Source of the DNA: Aurelia coerulea
Lineage: Eukaryota > Cnidaria > Scyphozoa > Semaeostomeae > Ulmaridae
Length of the DNA: 64,000 bases
Direction of reading: 5' to 3'
NCBI GenBank assembly: GCA_039566865.1
Contig: CM076959.1
Location: 6,245,501-6,309,500, forward strand
Below the pieces are notes generated by a model. That model was not told where the DNA came from and searched no databases. It saw nothing but the letters and a program-made list of their open reading frames with translations. Below, piece after piece: positions 33,265-44,495 of this stretch. The position numbers and the translations under genes are program-made. Position 1 is the stretch's first letter. Each line of letters begins with the position of its first letter.

Positions 33265-33448
33265 CCCGGCCTGGATCCGCCCCTGGTGTTGTTAGAAAAT
33301 AGCCTCGGAGATTTTCCTCCGACTTTTCGTTTTTCCCCTATATGCAAAAAACGAAAAGTCAGAGATGTCGGAGAAGGGATTTTGACTGTAAAATGCCCTT
33401 CTTCTAAGGCAGTTTTTTATGCTCGATTGCATTTAAGCTCTAAAGGTT

Positions 33449-33574
33449 GGAAGGAAGGAAGGAAGGAAGGAAGGAAGGAAGGAAGGAAGGAAGGAAGGAA
33501 GGAAGGAAGGAAGGAAGGAAGGAAGGAAGGAAGGAAGGAAGGAAGGAAGGAAGGAAGGAAGGAAGGAAGGAAGG
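33449..33574. repeat. (GGAA)n microsatellite, about 31 units
   Basis: An uninterrupted GGAA array in the spacer between the two arms of the foldback element. All frames through it are repetitive shadows. Confidence 0.98.
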
Positions 33575-34500
33575 GGGCTTCGGGAGAGGGGTGCTAGAAC
33601 CCACAAACCCGGACAAAATTAGAAAAAAACCTGGGAGAAAAAATTTCAAAATCGGGAACACCATTTCTGAACAAAAAGTTCCGATTTTCGTCAGTAATCT
33701 TACTGTAATCTTCGATGATTATATCATACATTTTCGTTTAAACGGACACTCTGTGCATCGTATTTAAATATACAGAAGGACACTGGGAAACTGCCGGGAA
33801 ACTGCATCAGAAGAAAAGCATTATACAATCAGAATTTACTGATTTAAAGGGAGAAAAATCCCTGCTCCGACATCTCCGACTTTTCGTTTATTGCATATAG
33901 GGGAAAAACAAAAAGTCGGAGGAAAATCTCCGAGGCTATTTCCTAACAACACTGCTACAAAGCGTGGGAAACTACCTTAGAAGAAGGGTTTTTTACAATC
34001 AGAATTTACAGATTTAAAGGGAGAAAAATCCCTGCTCCAACATCTCCGACTTTTCGTTTTTTGCATATAGGGGAAAAACGAAAAGTCGGAGGAAAATCTC
34101 CGAGGCTATTTTCTAACAACACTGCTACAAACCATGGGAAACTGCCGTAGAAGAAGGGCATTTTACAATCAGAATTTACAGATATAAAGGGAGAAAAATC
34201 CCTGCTCCAACATCTCCGACTTTTCGTTTATTGCATATAGGGGAAAAACGAAAAGTCGGAGGAAAATCTCCGAGGCTATTTTCTAACAACACTGCTACAA
34301 AGCCTGGGAAACTGCCTTAGAAGAAGGGCATTTTACAATCAGAATTTACTGAATTAAGGGCGAAAAATCCCTGCTCCGACATCTCCGACTTTTCGTTTAT
34401 AGCATATAGGGGAAAAACGAAAAGTCAGAGATGAAAAAGTTTGAGAAATTGCTCCAACATCTCCGACATCTCCGACTTTTCGGCCTTACCGATATTTGAA

Positions 34501-35131
34501 CACAGACTTTTAACCTTTGTCTTTGACTCTGTTAATAAAACTTCACCTAGTTGCTTTCATAACTTCTTCCTATTCAATTCATCTGCTCATCATTATTCCA
34601 CTAGACAGACCAGTCAAGGTGATATATACTTATCTCGAATGAACAGTCTTCAATATGGTCTAAAGTCAATTCGATATCTTGGTGCTAAACTCTGGAATTC
34701 ATTACCTGTGGAACTCCGAAATGCTCCATAAAAAATATCCTTCAAAAACAACTAAAAATTTACTTACTGAACAAGGTCAATCAATAACTCTGAACTATTT
34801 TTGATACTTTTTACAATTTCTAATTTTATTGTATGAAAACCAAATGCGTATATTTCTCGGAATCATTGAAATCCAACCATAATCATTTGAAATTATCGTA
34901 AGATAGGGGGGGGGGCTCTCTCCTCGATTAGTTTACCTATTGAGAGAGCTCCTCCTTTAAGTAATTCCCTCCATGCAATTTATTTCGTACTTGCATATTG
35001 TATTAATTTTCCGTATCAATGTATTAATTTTCATAATATTACCCTATTCCTTGTAGTTTAGTATCTGTTGATATAGTCAATTATAAATTGTATGTTGTGA
35101 ATTTAAACTATATGAACTGAACTGAACTGAA
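34501..35131 (+). mobile_element. 3' part of the interrupted LINE
   Basis: It resumes ORF2 exactly at the TSD: EIFE followed by HRLLTFVFDSVNKTS. The C-terminal domain is typical (YSTRQTSQGD, RYLGAKLWNSLPVELRN), stopping at 34729-34731. The 3' UTR has a G run near 34907 and ends in (TGAAC)n-like repeats (about 35113-35131), as CR1/L2 LINEs often end in short tandem repeats. Confidence 0.9.
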
Positions 35132-35731
35132 AAACTGATAATTAAAGTGAACAGGTGCTTTTGAAAATTTCCATGGTTTTGGGTGCACTGTAAATTTTGA
35201 CTTTGCGAGCCTGTATCTCTGGTATTTGGTGGAAGACTTTCAAAGGCAAGGTATGTGCATCTAAGTTGAAGATTGATGAATTTAGCTGTACAATCAAAGA
35301 GTAATGATATCTTGTGGTTTTGTTCCTACGTATTTATAGTCAAAAGGGAGTAGCTACTTTTTGAGACACCCGAGAGTTCCATCATAGTGTTGGTACTTGA
35401 GTTTTTGACATGTTGTCACCTTGAAAGTATGCAGATCTTGTGTTGGTTTTTTCTTCAAGCCTTTAAAGTGTATATGAAACCAAATTGATCTTTCCACTTT
35501 TTGATAGTTTTCTGTGCGCTGAATTCGTTTTTCTTGCTAAAAATGTAATACCTCATATAGATTTCAAAATACCGAGGCAAGAACAGGTCATCTGGCGTTT
35601 CAAAAGCGGGCAGCGAGGGGCCTGGTACCTAGACTTTGTGACGTACACTGTGGAAGGATTTGTTTCTTTGCGTTAGATTTCTTTTGCGTTGGTTCCGAAC
35701 TAACATACTTGTTGCGGTTAGGAAGGACAAG
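35132..35731. other. Upstream region of the P2X7-domain gene
   Basis: It contains one decayed MITE end near 35350 (TTTTTGAGACACCCG), resembling the CCGGGTGTCC family. It also contains the presumed promoter of the downstream gene. No other gene is seen. Confidence 0.4.
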
Positions 35732-38700
35732 ATGAGTAAAAATTCCGAGCATGGTACTTCTGGGGAAGAACAGAGCGATTTTGAGGCTGATTTTGATGTT
35801 GAAGAAGACTTTTCAGTAGAAGGAAACGAACCAGAGGGTGCTGAGGCAATCGCAGGGCAACTACGAACTTCGGTGCTCACTGATGATGACGATGATGATG
35901 ATGACGATAACCCTTACTCGGGCGAACCTTTGGCGGACAAAGAATGGCTGCGAAACTATAATTTGAGAAGAGCGAGAGCACAGGAGCAGGAATCATTCCT
36001 AAATGAAAGGTTCAATGGTAGTGCAGCAGCCAGTTCTTGGTAAGTCCATTTTAGGCCCTAGAGTTTGACATGTTTATTTTAGCCGGGTCGACTGCCGACA
36101 CGCTTATTAGGCCCATCCATATGGACTAAAATTGATTAGGCTTGGCATTTTGTCACACATTCTTTCTCGACCTTTTTAACGCAATGGCGGTAATCAATAA
36201 ACTTTTATGAACACAGTATCATAGTTCTGGGCATTGTCAGGAGATAGAGGCAAGAATAATGCACAACAAACAGGATTATATTGTTGGAGAGATGAGTTGA
36301 GTGCCAACTTCGGCCGGACTAATGAGGTCTGGTACCGTACCTTGTCTGCGCAAGCGTAGTAGGCTTAGGCTAAAATAGTTGTTGGTGTTCCTCATATTTT
36401 CACATCGACACCAATTTCTTTGAAAAACAACTAGGAAGTGGCGGCCTAAGGATTGTTTCGATACTAATAACAAATGTTTTGACATTGTTCGAGTGTCAAT
36501 TACATGATTACTGGTTTTTGGGGTGTTAGCGCAAGTAATTTGACGCCCTACACTCGCCCTACTGACAAAAACAGATTAACTCTACACTTCCAGTTTCAAA
36601 ATATGTAAGAAACTCATTAGAAACTTTTGGCTGCACGAGTCCTATAATTTACGAAACTTCCTACCCCCGGACCTCAGTTTCTTACAAAAAATGAGTGTAC
36701 CCCTGCTTGTGCTCGTCTTTGCCTGTGGTTCTATTCAACTGTGTCTAAAAAGTTAATGCAAGAGCAAGAATATAACGATCGGACAACTTGGCCACGGCCT
36801 TCTAACCACAAAAACAAAAAACAACTGAAGCCTAGAAACAAGTACTCTTCAAATATTAAGGCTCTACGAACTGTTTCCCTGCCTGGCTGGCCTTCCAACC
36901 GCTCATCTTTCCTCCAAACGAAATGGCGAGTTTAGCGGGAAATCTGTGTTATTGTTGTTGCTGCTGCTCGTAGCTGTGAGGGAGCATAGACAGATCGGTT
37001 CAAATAACAGGTTAGTTCACATGCGCCCCCAAGGTATCGCAGATTATTGGTTAGCCGTTATTGTTTTGAAACAAAAGGTTTTGCAGTTCGTCTCTCCAAC
37101 AATATATGTCATATATGTGTCAAAATCAAATAATGAACTGGTGGTGGGTTTACCAAAATAAATACAAATTCACACCATCAATCCTATATTAACACAGTAT
37201 AAACAACATACATAGTGTTATCAGATTTTACTGTGTAGGGTTTTTATCTCATTCTTTCTAGCAGTATGGGGCTATCGAGGTTGAGGGGGGGGGGCAGATT
37301 TTAAAACAGAAAAATGAGAATATTGTATGAAAACCTCCTCCCTAGCAAGTTTTTGTGTGAAATCATAGCCTTTGACTTCAATGGGCCAATGCCCATTTAA
37401 ATGTGGAAATAAATAAAAACTAAAAGGTGGCTGATGATGTCGTATTTTATTTCAGGTGTAAATGTGGCCATTGCAGCGTACAGCACTTGACAAAGCCCAA
37501 GGAATGTAGCTGCTGCACAGAGATAGAGCAATGTGCAGTAGCACTGAATGATGAAAGTGTTGTGCAGGAAGTAGGCTCTGTTCCTACATGCATAACAGAG
37601 CATCCTGCTTTCAGACCATTATGCCTTGAACGGTGGTCTCTAAAATACGCAGCTGATCGATACAAGACAAAATTTCATCGCCGTTACCGCCAGACAAATT
37701 CTGAGTCAAGGTACAAGGTTTTTTTTATCAGAAAATGTGCAAATGATGCAAGTCTTAGACAAAGTAGAAACAATTACACAATAGGTAATGTGTCCTTGTA
37801 ATACAGTAACTTTGCTATTTTCACATGATATTTCATGTGATCACTCTACCATGGAACTCAAAATGTACATAACTAGCTCTAATATTAGCAGACTGTAGAC
37901 TAACTTTGGGTTGCACTTCCAGACCTAACTGGAATTTTCACAGCAGGCAGCCTTGTTGTGAAATTTAAATTCTAGATTTGCATGTGATCAGTTAAATTCT
38001 ACCAATCACAGTGCATTCTTGAGCCTCTTCTAAGCATTGTGTCAGCATATTTTTACAATAGTGTATATATGCGGTTGTACTTACATGGACACATTGCCTT
38101 TATAAAGTAAGAAACAGTATATGGTTGACTTTTTTACTTATACGTCCTTTGGTTCATCTCATAGGTTTGGTACCCCCCAAAAAAACCAGAGTCAAGGTGC
38201 AGACTTTGAAATTAAAAAACGTTGAGAATGGTGAAGGCCTTTGACAAAATTAGAAACATATACCGGGTGTCCCAAAAAAAAGGTAACAGATTTGATTGGG
38301 GCTAGCGATAAGAATTTAAGTTGATTCGACCCCTGATAAGTTTTGAAGTACTCTTAGATAGTTAACTTGAAGATTGATACTTTATTTGTTGACATTGGTG
38401 CATCAAGAGTTGGAATATTAATCTTGAAAGTCCAAATTTGCCTCCTACTCCAAACCAGAGCTTTTGGGGTTTGGCCTAAGCTGTTAACTCACTGTGCGGT
38501 GGAATCTCCTCAATCATAGTCAAGTACAAACAAGAAACCTCGTGCTTATGAACACATTTTAGTGGAAATCTGACTCTGAACTTTACAATCAGATTCAAGA
38601 ATTTAGCCCTGAAGAGACCCCTTTCTTGATTCTACAAAAAATTTAAGTTACACCTGCCTGAGAAAAGTTATTCATCAGCGAAATAAGTCCCGCAGGCTTT

Positions 38701-39445
38701 AACACATAGATTATTTTGCAAACTTCATTGCTTGAATGAAATGTTTTTGCATCATCTCTCTCGAAATTATTGCGAAACAAGCAATCGTATATGCCCAAGG
38801 GAACATAGAAAATGCTCGTTCGTGCTTGGCTTGGTTTACTTTTGTAAATGCATTTTGACTGGAGAGAAATATTCCTTGGTGACTGTATTCATTAATTTGT
38901 TTGTTAGTTTGTAGTTTTTTACGTTCTTCTCAAACGAGTACCCAAAGGACCAATCCTTGTCCAAAAATGTCTTTCACTGAGGAGATTCCCCTAACCAGTG
39001 CGTTAGCAGTTTAGGCCAAAACCCAAAAGCTCTGGTTTGTAGAGGGACGCAAGTTTTGGCTTTCGATATTAATATTTCAACTCTCGATGCGCAAATATCA
39101 ACAAACGAGGTATTAAACTTCAAGTTAACTATCGAAGAGTACTTCAAAACTTATTTGGGATCGATTCGACTTATACTCAAATCGCTAGTCCCCATCAAAT
39201 CTGTTACCTTTTTTTTGGGACACCCGGTACAAACTTTAAAGTTAGAAGCAGTACACAGTTGACTTGATTACTTATACATCCTTTCTTCATCTCATAGATT
39301 CTTACGTGCTGTCGCCTACAGAGAGTTTACCAGGTTTGTGCATGGAAAGCTGGGTACAAAGAGGATACCACTCCCTGCATGTGCGTATCATGCCATACGC
39401 TCCAAGTTTCTGGAAGACAATCTTGTCGGATTTGAAGATGAATGA
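35732..39445 (+). CDS. Protein with P2X7-type C-terminal cysteine-rich domain
   Basis: Exons are 35732-36039, 37456-37710 and 39298-39445; all joins are GT-AG and in frame, giving about 236 residues. The N-terminus is acidic (an Asp run around 35881-35910). The second and third exons carry the cysteine-rich 'ballast' module known from the cytoplasmic tail of P2X7 receptors. Its marks are WCKCGHC, ECSCCTE, CITEHPAFRPLCLERW, then RFLRAVAYREFTRFVHGKLG. No transmembrane or channel part is present, so it is a stand-alone ballast protein, a type expanded in invertebrates. In P2X7 the module binds zinc and GDP/GTP; whether this one does is unknown. It appears intact. Confidence 0.9.
36551..36697. 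mobile_element. Small CACTA-like MITE in intron 1
   Basis: It begins CACTCGCCC and ends AAAAAATGAGTG, with TA on both sides and internal TAAGAAACTC / GTTTCTTAC words. It matches the 18530 family but is shorter and decayed. Confidence 0.6.
38263..39227. mobile_element. CCGGGTGTCCC MITE in intron 2
   Basis: Same terminal family as 9578-10167, with TA flanks. The arms (GGTAACAGATTTGATTGGGG and inverted) match closely, while the centre (about 38580-38950) is unrelated extra sequence. It splits no exon. Confidence 0.9.
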
Positions 39446-42392
39446 ACTTTTAATACATGTACCAGGTGAGTCAAAAAATCTAGATGTTTGGCAGGCTGTG
39501 GAATAAAAAGTAGGCGACCGATATTCAAACCTGAAATGTTCACTTTTCACTCAAAGACCTACCTACATGTGAAAATTTTATTTGGTAAAATCACTCATCT
39601 TTCCAACCTATCATCGGACAGATATTTACTCCTATTGAGTAAAACGTAAAACGGCTAGTTTTTACTAAATAGGAGTAAAGTTGTTGCATTATTTTAAGAA
39701 ATGTAGAAGCAGCCTCTTTCTGGGTTTGAAGCGAGAAATTTATTTATGCGATAAGCGAGAAGCCATACAAAAGATCAGGCAATCATTTATTTCAATTCAA
39801 AATGGAACCAAATCAACGACTGGGTATGTGTAGCTACTTCATCCAAAATATGATATATAAATATATAGCATCGTAGTTCTTTGAAACGCTTTTTTCTGAC
39901 TGACTTTCATGTTAAAATGTCGTTTTGAGCTGTTTTGAGTTGGCTAAGCTCAGGTCTGGGTCTTCTTTGGGCCTAAAAAACAGGCCGTTTTTGTCCGTTC
40001 GCCGTTCTTGTTCTCAAATGTTTCATTTAGGTTTTATTTTGATGTGAATGTGGGTACAGTGTAATAAACCATTCCATGTGTGTTGCTTCAACAAGCAATG
40101 CACCTTTTTGGGGATTTAAGAATGATTTTGTGAGGCAAAACCTGTAAACAAAGCTTTATGTTAAAAAGAAGTAGGCCTAGAGTAGGCCTAATATTATTTC
40201 CGAAAACGGTAGACTAGGCCTAGACCTCGTCAGGCTAGATAGGCCTAGAATAGTTTCGGGTATTATGGAACACTTAACGGAAAAAAATTAATTGTCAGCA
40301 TAGTTCATGACACATTTAGCCACACTTGGTAGTAGCAATTAGGCCTATTATAGCATGCTCTAATTTTTCATCAGTATGCCCTGATTCTGAAACGTTGGTT
40401 GTTAATAAACAAGACAAAACAATGAACCCGGGTTGAGTTGGGCATTATGGAACACTGTCAGGCATTTTGGAACTAGGTTATTTCTATTGTTTGTACACTG
40501 GTTCATGTTTGAGATATCTCAAGAAAATGGCAGCCAGAAATCACTTGATGTCTCATGTCCTTCATTATCAGCGATACAGTACGGAGAGTACACAAAATGC
40601 TACAGCAGCCTAACATCAATCAAAATATGACAGAAGAGGTATGAAGACTTGCAAAGTGAAATTAACAAGTTTCTTTCTCGTCCGCAGCCCCCTAAGCTTC
40701 ATTTACTGAATAATGTCCCAAAATACCTGACGTCCCATCCGAAGCCACTCTACCACCTATGGTTTTGTTTTTCACAGCCAAAAAATGCAATTCAGCAAGG
40801 AGGACAAATTGACTGTATGATACAGATGTGCAGAGTGTGGCACTTGCCCCCCCCCCCCCATCCAGAAGAGATTTCATGTATTGAATATAATATAGAGAAC
40901 ATAATAGAATGTAAAACATATTTATTCTTGCATGCAGGAGATCTTGCGTTGAAAAAGGTGCCCATTCTCTGCAGACTGGGCAGGGTAACCCTGAAAGCTT
41001 TATTGAGCACCCCAGGGACTTTTTCATATCTGAAACTCCAGAGGGGGCTTTAAGATCAATTTCAGTTTCATTCATTCATTGAAATCCTACATACAATTCT
41101 ACATAATTACAATGTAACAACTAATCCCCAAGATATCATACAATTCTAGAATACACCCCTATACCAGGTTGGAAGCATTTGTGATTTGGCCTTAGCGTAG
41201 TAGCGAGTGAAATAAATTTTAAAGGGCATATGTCATGAAGCTGATTGGTTCATGCAGTATAATTCTCTCTATTGTTTATTACAATGCACAGGATCGAGGC
41301 AGAATTTTCATTGCAATAAAATTCACAAAAAGAAATAAAAAGGCGCGAAACGATGGAATTCCACTCCAAACTTGTTTGTACTATTAACCAATTGCTAATG
41401 TGACATATGTGCTTGAAGGTGCAAGCTGCGAATAGGCTTTTAAAAGCTGCGAGAGACACTAGATTGACAATAGATCTTTTGTTCTTGCATGTGAGAACCG
41501 ATTATTGTAGCAGCGAGCAGAGAGTTTGACAGAGTTTCGTAGTTGTGAGTGAATGCAAGTTTTCCAACCTGGCCACTGCAAATGCAGCAAAAATTTGAAT
41601 TGATTGTATTGAACCCTTTTTCAGGAAGCCTCCCCTCCCCCCTAGTATGTTTTTCTAATACCTCTGCAATGAGAATTTCTGACTTTTCGCAGCTACCTAT
41701 TTTGCTACGTGAAGTTTGAGCATTGAAATATTTTGACACAAGAGGGGGAGTGAGTCAATTTTCAGGACTGACCCTGTCGGCATCGCAAATTTCTCAAATC
41801 AAAATTTTCGCAAAAAAGTAGCAAAATGCAAAATTTTGCAAATTAAGATTTTAAGTCTATTTGAAGTATTTAATTATAATTCTCATGTTTGGATGGAAAT
41901 TGTGCTGCTCAAAATATGCCTTTATTGCATTTTTTCAGATTTTATCGCATTTTCCAGATTTTGCCGTTTTGCCACTTTTCTTGACCATATAAAGAAAAGT
42001 GCTGATGTGAGCAATAATGCTAGCTAATTTTGAGTTTAACTGTGACACTTGTTAATAACCCATGTTTCAAAGAGAATTTTATATAATTCTGTTGACATTG
42101 AGATTTCATAGTGCTATAAACACAAAATGAGTTTAATCTTCATTTTATTTTTAGCGATGACTCTATGTTACAGCCTATGACCTAAGGATGGGCCATGAGA
42201 AATTTTCCTTCATGGCCAGTGGGCCAGAAAATTTTTTCAGGCTGGGCCACCAAATTTTTTGAGAAAATATCAATTCTCCCTCTGGCCCACTCTAGCAGAT
42301 ACCTAATGAGCTATGTAATAGACACCAAATGTGGTTGCTCTACCTATGTCCAGTTAAGAGTTAGGTTGGGGGCTTTTGTGGCCCCCAACCGA
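39446..42392. other. Long stretch without a supported gene
   Basis: It starts with a single MITE-like end at 39462 (CCAGGTGAGTCAAAAAATC). It holds TAGGCCTA-rich sequence (40170-40260), a C run at 40847-40859, AT-rich low-complexity words at 41780-41850 and GGGCCA-rich sequence at 42185-42260. One splice-acceptor-like site with a short open frame (40938-41053) exists, but no gene could be built from it. Confidence 0.5.
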
Positions 42393-44495
42393 GGTTAATA
42401 ATAATAATAATATATCAAATGAGGGAATACGAGGCTTACAGCCTATACAACCCTAGAAATTGTATTTGTGTTCGCGGTGGAAGCTATCATAACGTTTTTC
42501 AAAATTTAATACTGTCGTACAGTTGACAATCTCTTCGGATAACTCATTCCACGATTTTACTATTCTTTGTGAAAAGAAGTTTCGTCTTACGTTCAGGCGA
42601 TTTCTTTGCTTAAACAGCTTGAGCTCGTGTCCTCTTGTTTTGGTTGTGCTTAACTTGAAGAAATTTGTATGGTTCAAGTCGACGATACCTTTCATGATCT
42701 TAAAAACCATTATCATGTCTCCTCTCGTTCTTCTATATGCAAGAGTTGGGAGATCAAGGGCAATAAGGCGTTCAGTGTAAGTCAAGTTTCTCAGCGATGG
42801 CACTAATTTCGTGGCTCTTCTTTGGACGCTTTCTAGCGAACGAATGTCTTTAACGAGGCTTGGGCTCCATACGGCGCCGGCGGATTCTAACAAGGGTCTA
42901 ACTAAAGCTTTGTACAACGTGTTGAAGGTCTCTAGACTTAAATACTTGATCGTTCTTTTTATCGAAGCGAGGACACCGTTAGCTTTTTTTATGCAAGATG
43001 CGATTTGTTTTTGAAATTTTAATTTGGTATCAACAATAACTCCTAAGTCTTTTGTCTCTTCCGATTCTTTTATTTCGATTTGATGATTGTCTTTTTGGTC
43101 GATAATATAATAAGTACTTGAGTCTATCTCCTCTCTATTCTTAGTGCTTACGTGCAATTTAGAACACTTTTGTGCATTTAGGGGCAACTGCCACTGACTG
43201 GACCAGTTTTCGATTCGATTTATGTCATCCTGAACGGGTTGGCTGCTGCCTGAGTTTCTTCGGTACAATTTCAAATCGTCAGCAAATATCTTCACGGAAC
43301 TATTTTCAATGCAATCTGGTATGTCGTTTATGTAAATAAGGAACAATAAGGGTCCAAGGACGCTACCTTGCGGGACTCCACTTAAAACATTCGTCCAAGA
43401 AGACTTAAAACCATTCAGTACTACTCTCTGCTTTCTGCTATGGAGAAAAGCAACGATCCATTGAAGTACGTTTCCTCTAATTCCATACGAATTTAACTTC
43501 GAAAGAAGTCGTTGATGGGGTACGGAGTCAAATGCCTTTGCGAAGTCAAAGTATATTACATCGATGCTGTTACCTTCATCAAGGAGAGAAGTCCATTCTT
43601 CTAAGGCTTCTAACAACTGTGTTACACAGGAACGTTTTGCTCTGAAACCGTATTGATCATTCGAAAAAAGTTCATTTGCATCAAGGTGTTTCACGATTTC
43701 ATTCTTGAAAATTCGCTCTAACAGTCGACAAATTATGCTTGTAAGACTGATCGGTCTGTAATTTTCTTTATCATGTTTAGATCCTTTTTTAAAGACAGGA
43801 GTTACATGTGCCCATTTCCATTTCTCAGGGATCATTCCTGTGCTGAAGCTGGATTTAAAAATTAAGCACAAAGGGAAAGCAATAACTTCTGCTGACTCTT
43901 TTAATACTCTTGGGTGGATGCTATCCGGACCCGGCGATTTCGATGCATTCAAGGACTTCAATGCGATCAATACTAATTCTTCAGTTATGTTAATATCTGT
44001 GAGCGGGGAGGCGAACTGTCGTTCTTCTATTTGCGGAATAGACGATAGGTCTTCACGAGTAAATACTGAAGTGAAGAATTGATTGAGGACGTCAACTTTT
44101 TCTTGCTCAGAATTTGTAAAGCGATTGTCACCGACCTTTAGGTCAGGAACCCGGGATTTGGTTTTTAGTTTTGAATTTGCATACCGCCAGTAATGTTTAT
44201 TGTTTATTTTGATGTTCATTGCAATGTTTCGTTCAATTTCCTTTATTCTGTTCCTGATAGTAGTTTTTACTTTATTACAGTGTCTTCTATAACGTATGTA
44301 ATCATTCCCATTTTTTGTTATTATCCAACGCTTATATGCATTGTGTTTCTTTTTTAACGCTCTCATCGCATAGTTATTGAGCCATATCGGTTGTTTCTCG
44401 TTGTTTTTTGAAGGGTTGATTTTGCGTTTTGGTATGCATTGTTCTATGGAGCTGCTAAGTTTAGCTTCAAGATAGATTAATTGACTAGATAAGGG
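42393..44495 (-). mobile_element. 5'-truncated LINE, reverse transcriptase nearly intact
   Basis: A minus-strand element ending in a (TTA)n-type tail (42393-42412). It lacks the endonuclease and ORF1, as expected for 5' truncation during target-primed reverse transcription. Sequence decay is low. Confidence 0.9.
42453..44366 (-). CDS. LINE reverse transcriptase (ORF2 C-terminal two thirds)
   Basis: An open frame of 637 residues. Motifs: SLNASKSPGPDSIHPRVLKE, NYRPISLTS, DVIYFDFAKAFDSVPHQRL, GVPQGSVLGPLLFLIYINDI and the catalytic FADD (IFADDLKLY). A thumb region and the typical C-terminal FFSQRIVKSWNELSEE segment follow. The frame stays open upstream of the first listed ATG to about 44490, so the true protein began further 5' with the lost endonuclease. 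It belongs to the CR1/L2/jockey group. It copies LINE RNA at a nicked target, but this copy lacks its own nicking domain. Confidence 0.9.
   Translation of the reverse strand: MRALKKKHNAYKRWIITKNGNDYIRYRRHCNKVKTTIRNRIKEIERNIAMNIKINNKHYWRYANSKLKTKSRVPDLKVGDNRFTNSEQEKVDVLNQFFTSVFTREDLSSIPQIEERQFASPLTDINITEELVLIALKSLNASKSPGPDSIHPRVLKESAEVIAFPLCLIFKSSFSTGMIPEKWKWAHVTPVFKKGSKHDKENYRPISLTSIICRLLERIFKNEIVKHLDANELFSNDQYGFRAKRSCVTQLLEALEEWTSLLDEGNSIDVIYFDFAKAFDSVPHQRLLSKLNSYGIRGNVLQWIVAFLHSRKQRVVLNGFKSSWTNVLSGVPQGSVLGPLLFLIYINDIPDCIENSSVKIFADDLKLYRRNSGSSQPVQDDINRIENWSSQWQLPLNAQKCSKLHVSTKNREEIDSSTYYIIDQKDNHQIEIKESEETKDLGVIVDTKLKFQKQIASCIKKANGVLASIKRTIKYLSLETFNTLYKALVRPLLESAGAVWSPSLVKDIRSLESVQRRATKLVPSLRNLTYTERLIALDLPTLAYRRTRGDMIMVFKIMKGIVDLNHTNFFKLSTTKTRGHELKLFKQRNRLNVRRNFFSQRIVKSWNELSEEIVNCTTVLNFEKRYDSFHREHKYNF

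Larger units (their letters stand above)
26090..33285 (-). mobile_element. 7.2-kb hAT transposon with OTU-hAT gene
   Basis: The ends CAGGGGCGGATCCAGG are inverted, and the flanks share a 5-bp TSD GTGTT (26085-26089 and 33286-33290). Removing it and one GTGTT restores the 169-bp periodicity of the surrounding arm exactly, which confirms the borders. CAGGGGCGGATCCAG ends are typical of hAT elements, and a 5-bp TSD is known for some hAT groups. It carries a broken minus-strand gene and several smaller insertions. Confidence 0.9.
25538..34490. mobile_element. Foldback element with satellite-array arms, 10-bp TSD
   Basis: It is flanked by exact 10-bp TSDs GATATTTGAA (25528-25537 and 34491-34500) inside LINE ORF2. 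The outer ends GGTAAGGCCGAAAAGTCGGA are perfectly inverted. Each arm is a tandem array of about four units of 169 bp (marker CCCCTATATGC near 25625, 25794, 25964, 33335; inverted near 33894, 34063, 34232, 34400). The middle has a (GGAA)n tract. Minus the nested hAT it is about 1.75 kb. It resembles FB-type elements; a 9-10-bp TSD fits MULE-type mobilisation. No protein is encoded by the foldback itself. Confidence 0.9.

Noticed and set aside
33286..33767. Lys-Glu-Gly-Arg and Phe-Leu-Pro-Ser repeat proteins
   Set aside because: Translations of the GGAA microsatellite.
40649..41053. 134-codon plus-strand frame
   Set aside because: Runs through a C homopolymer and low-complexity sequence; no motif and no consistent splice structure.
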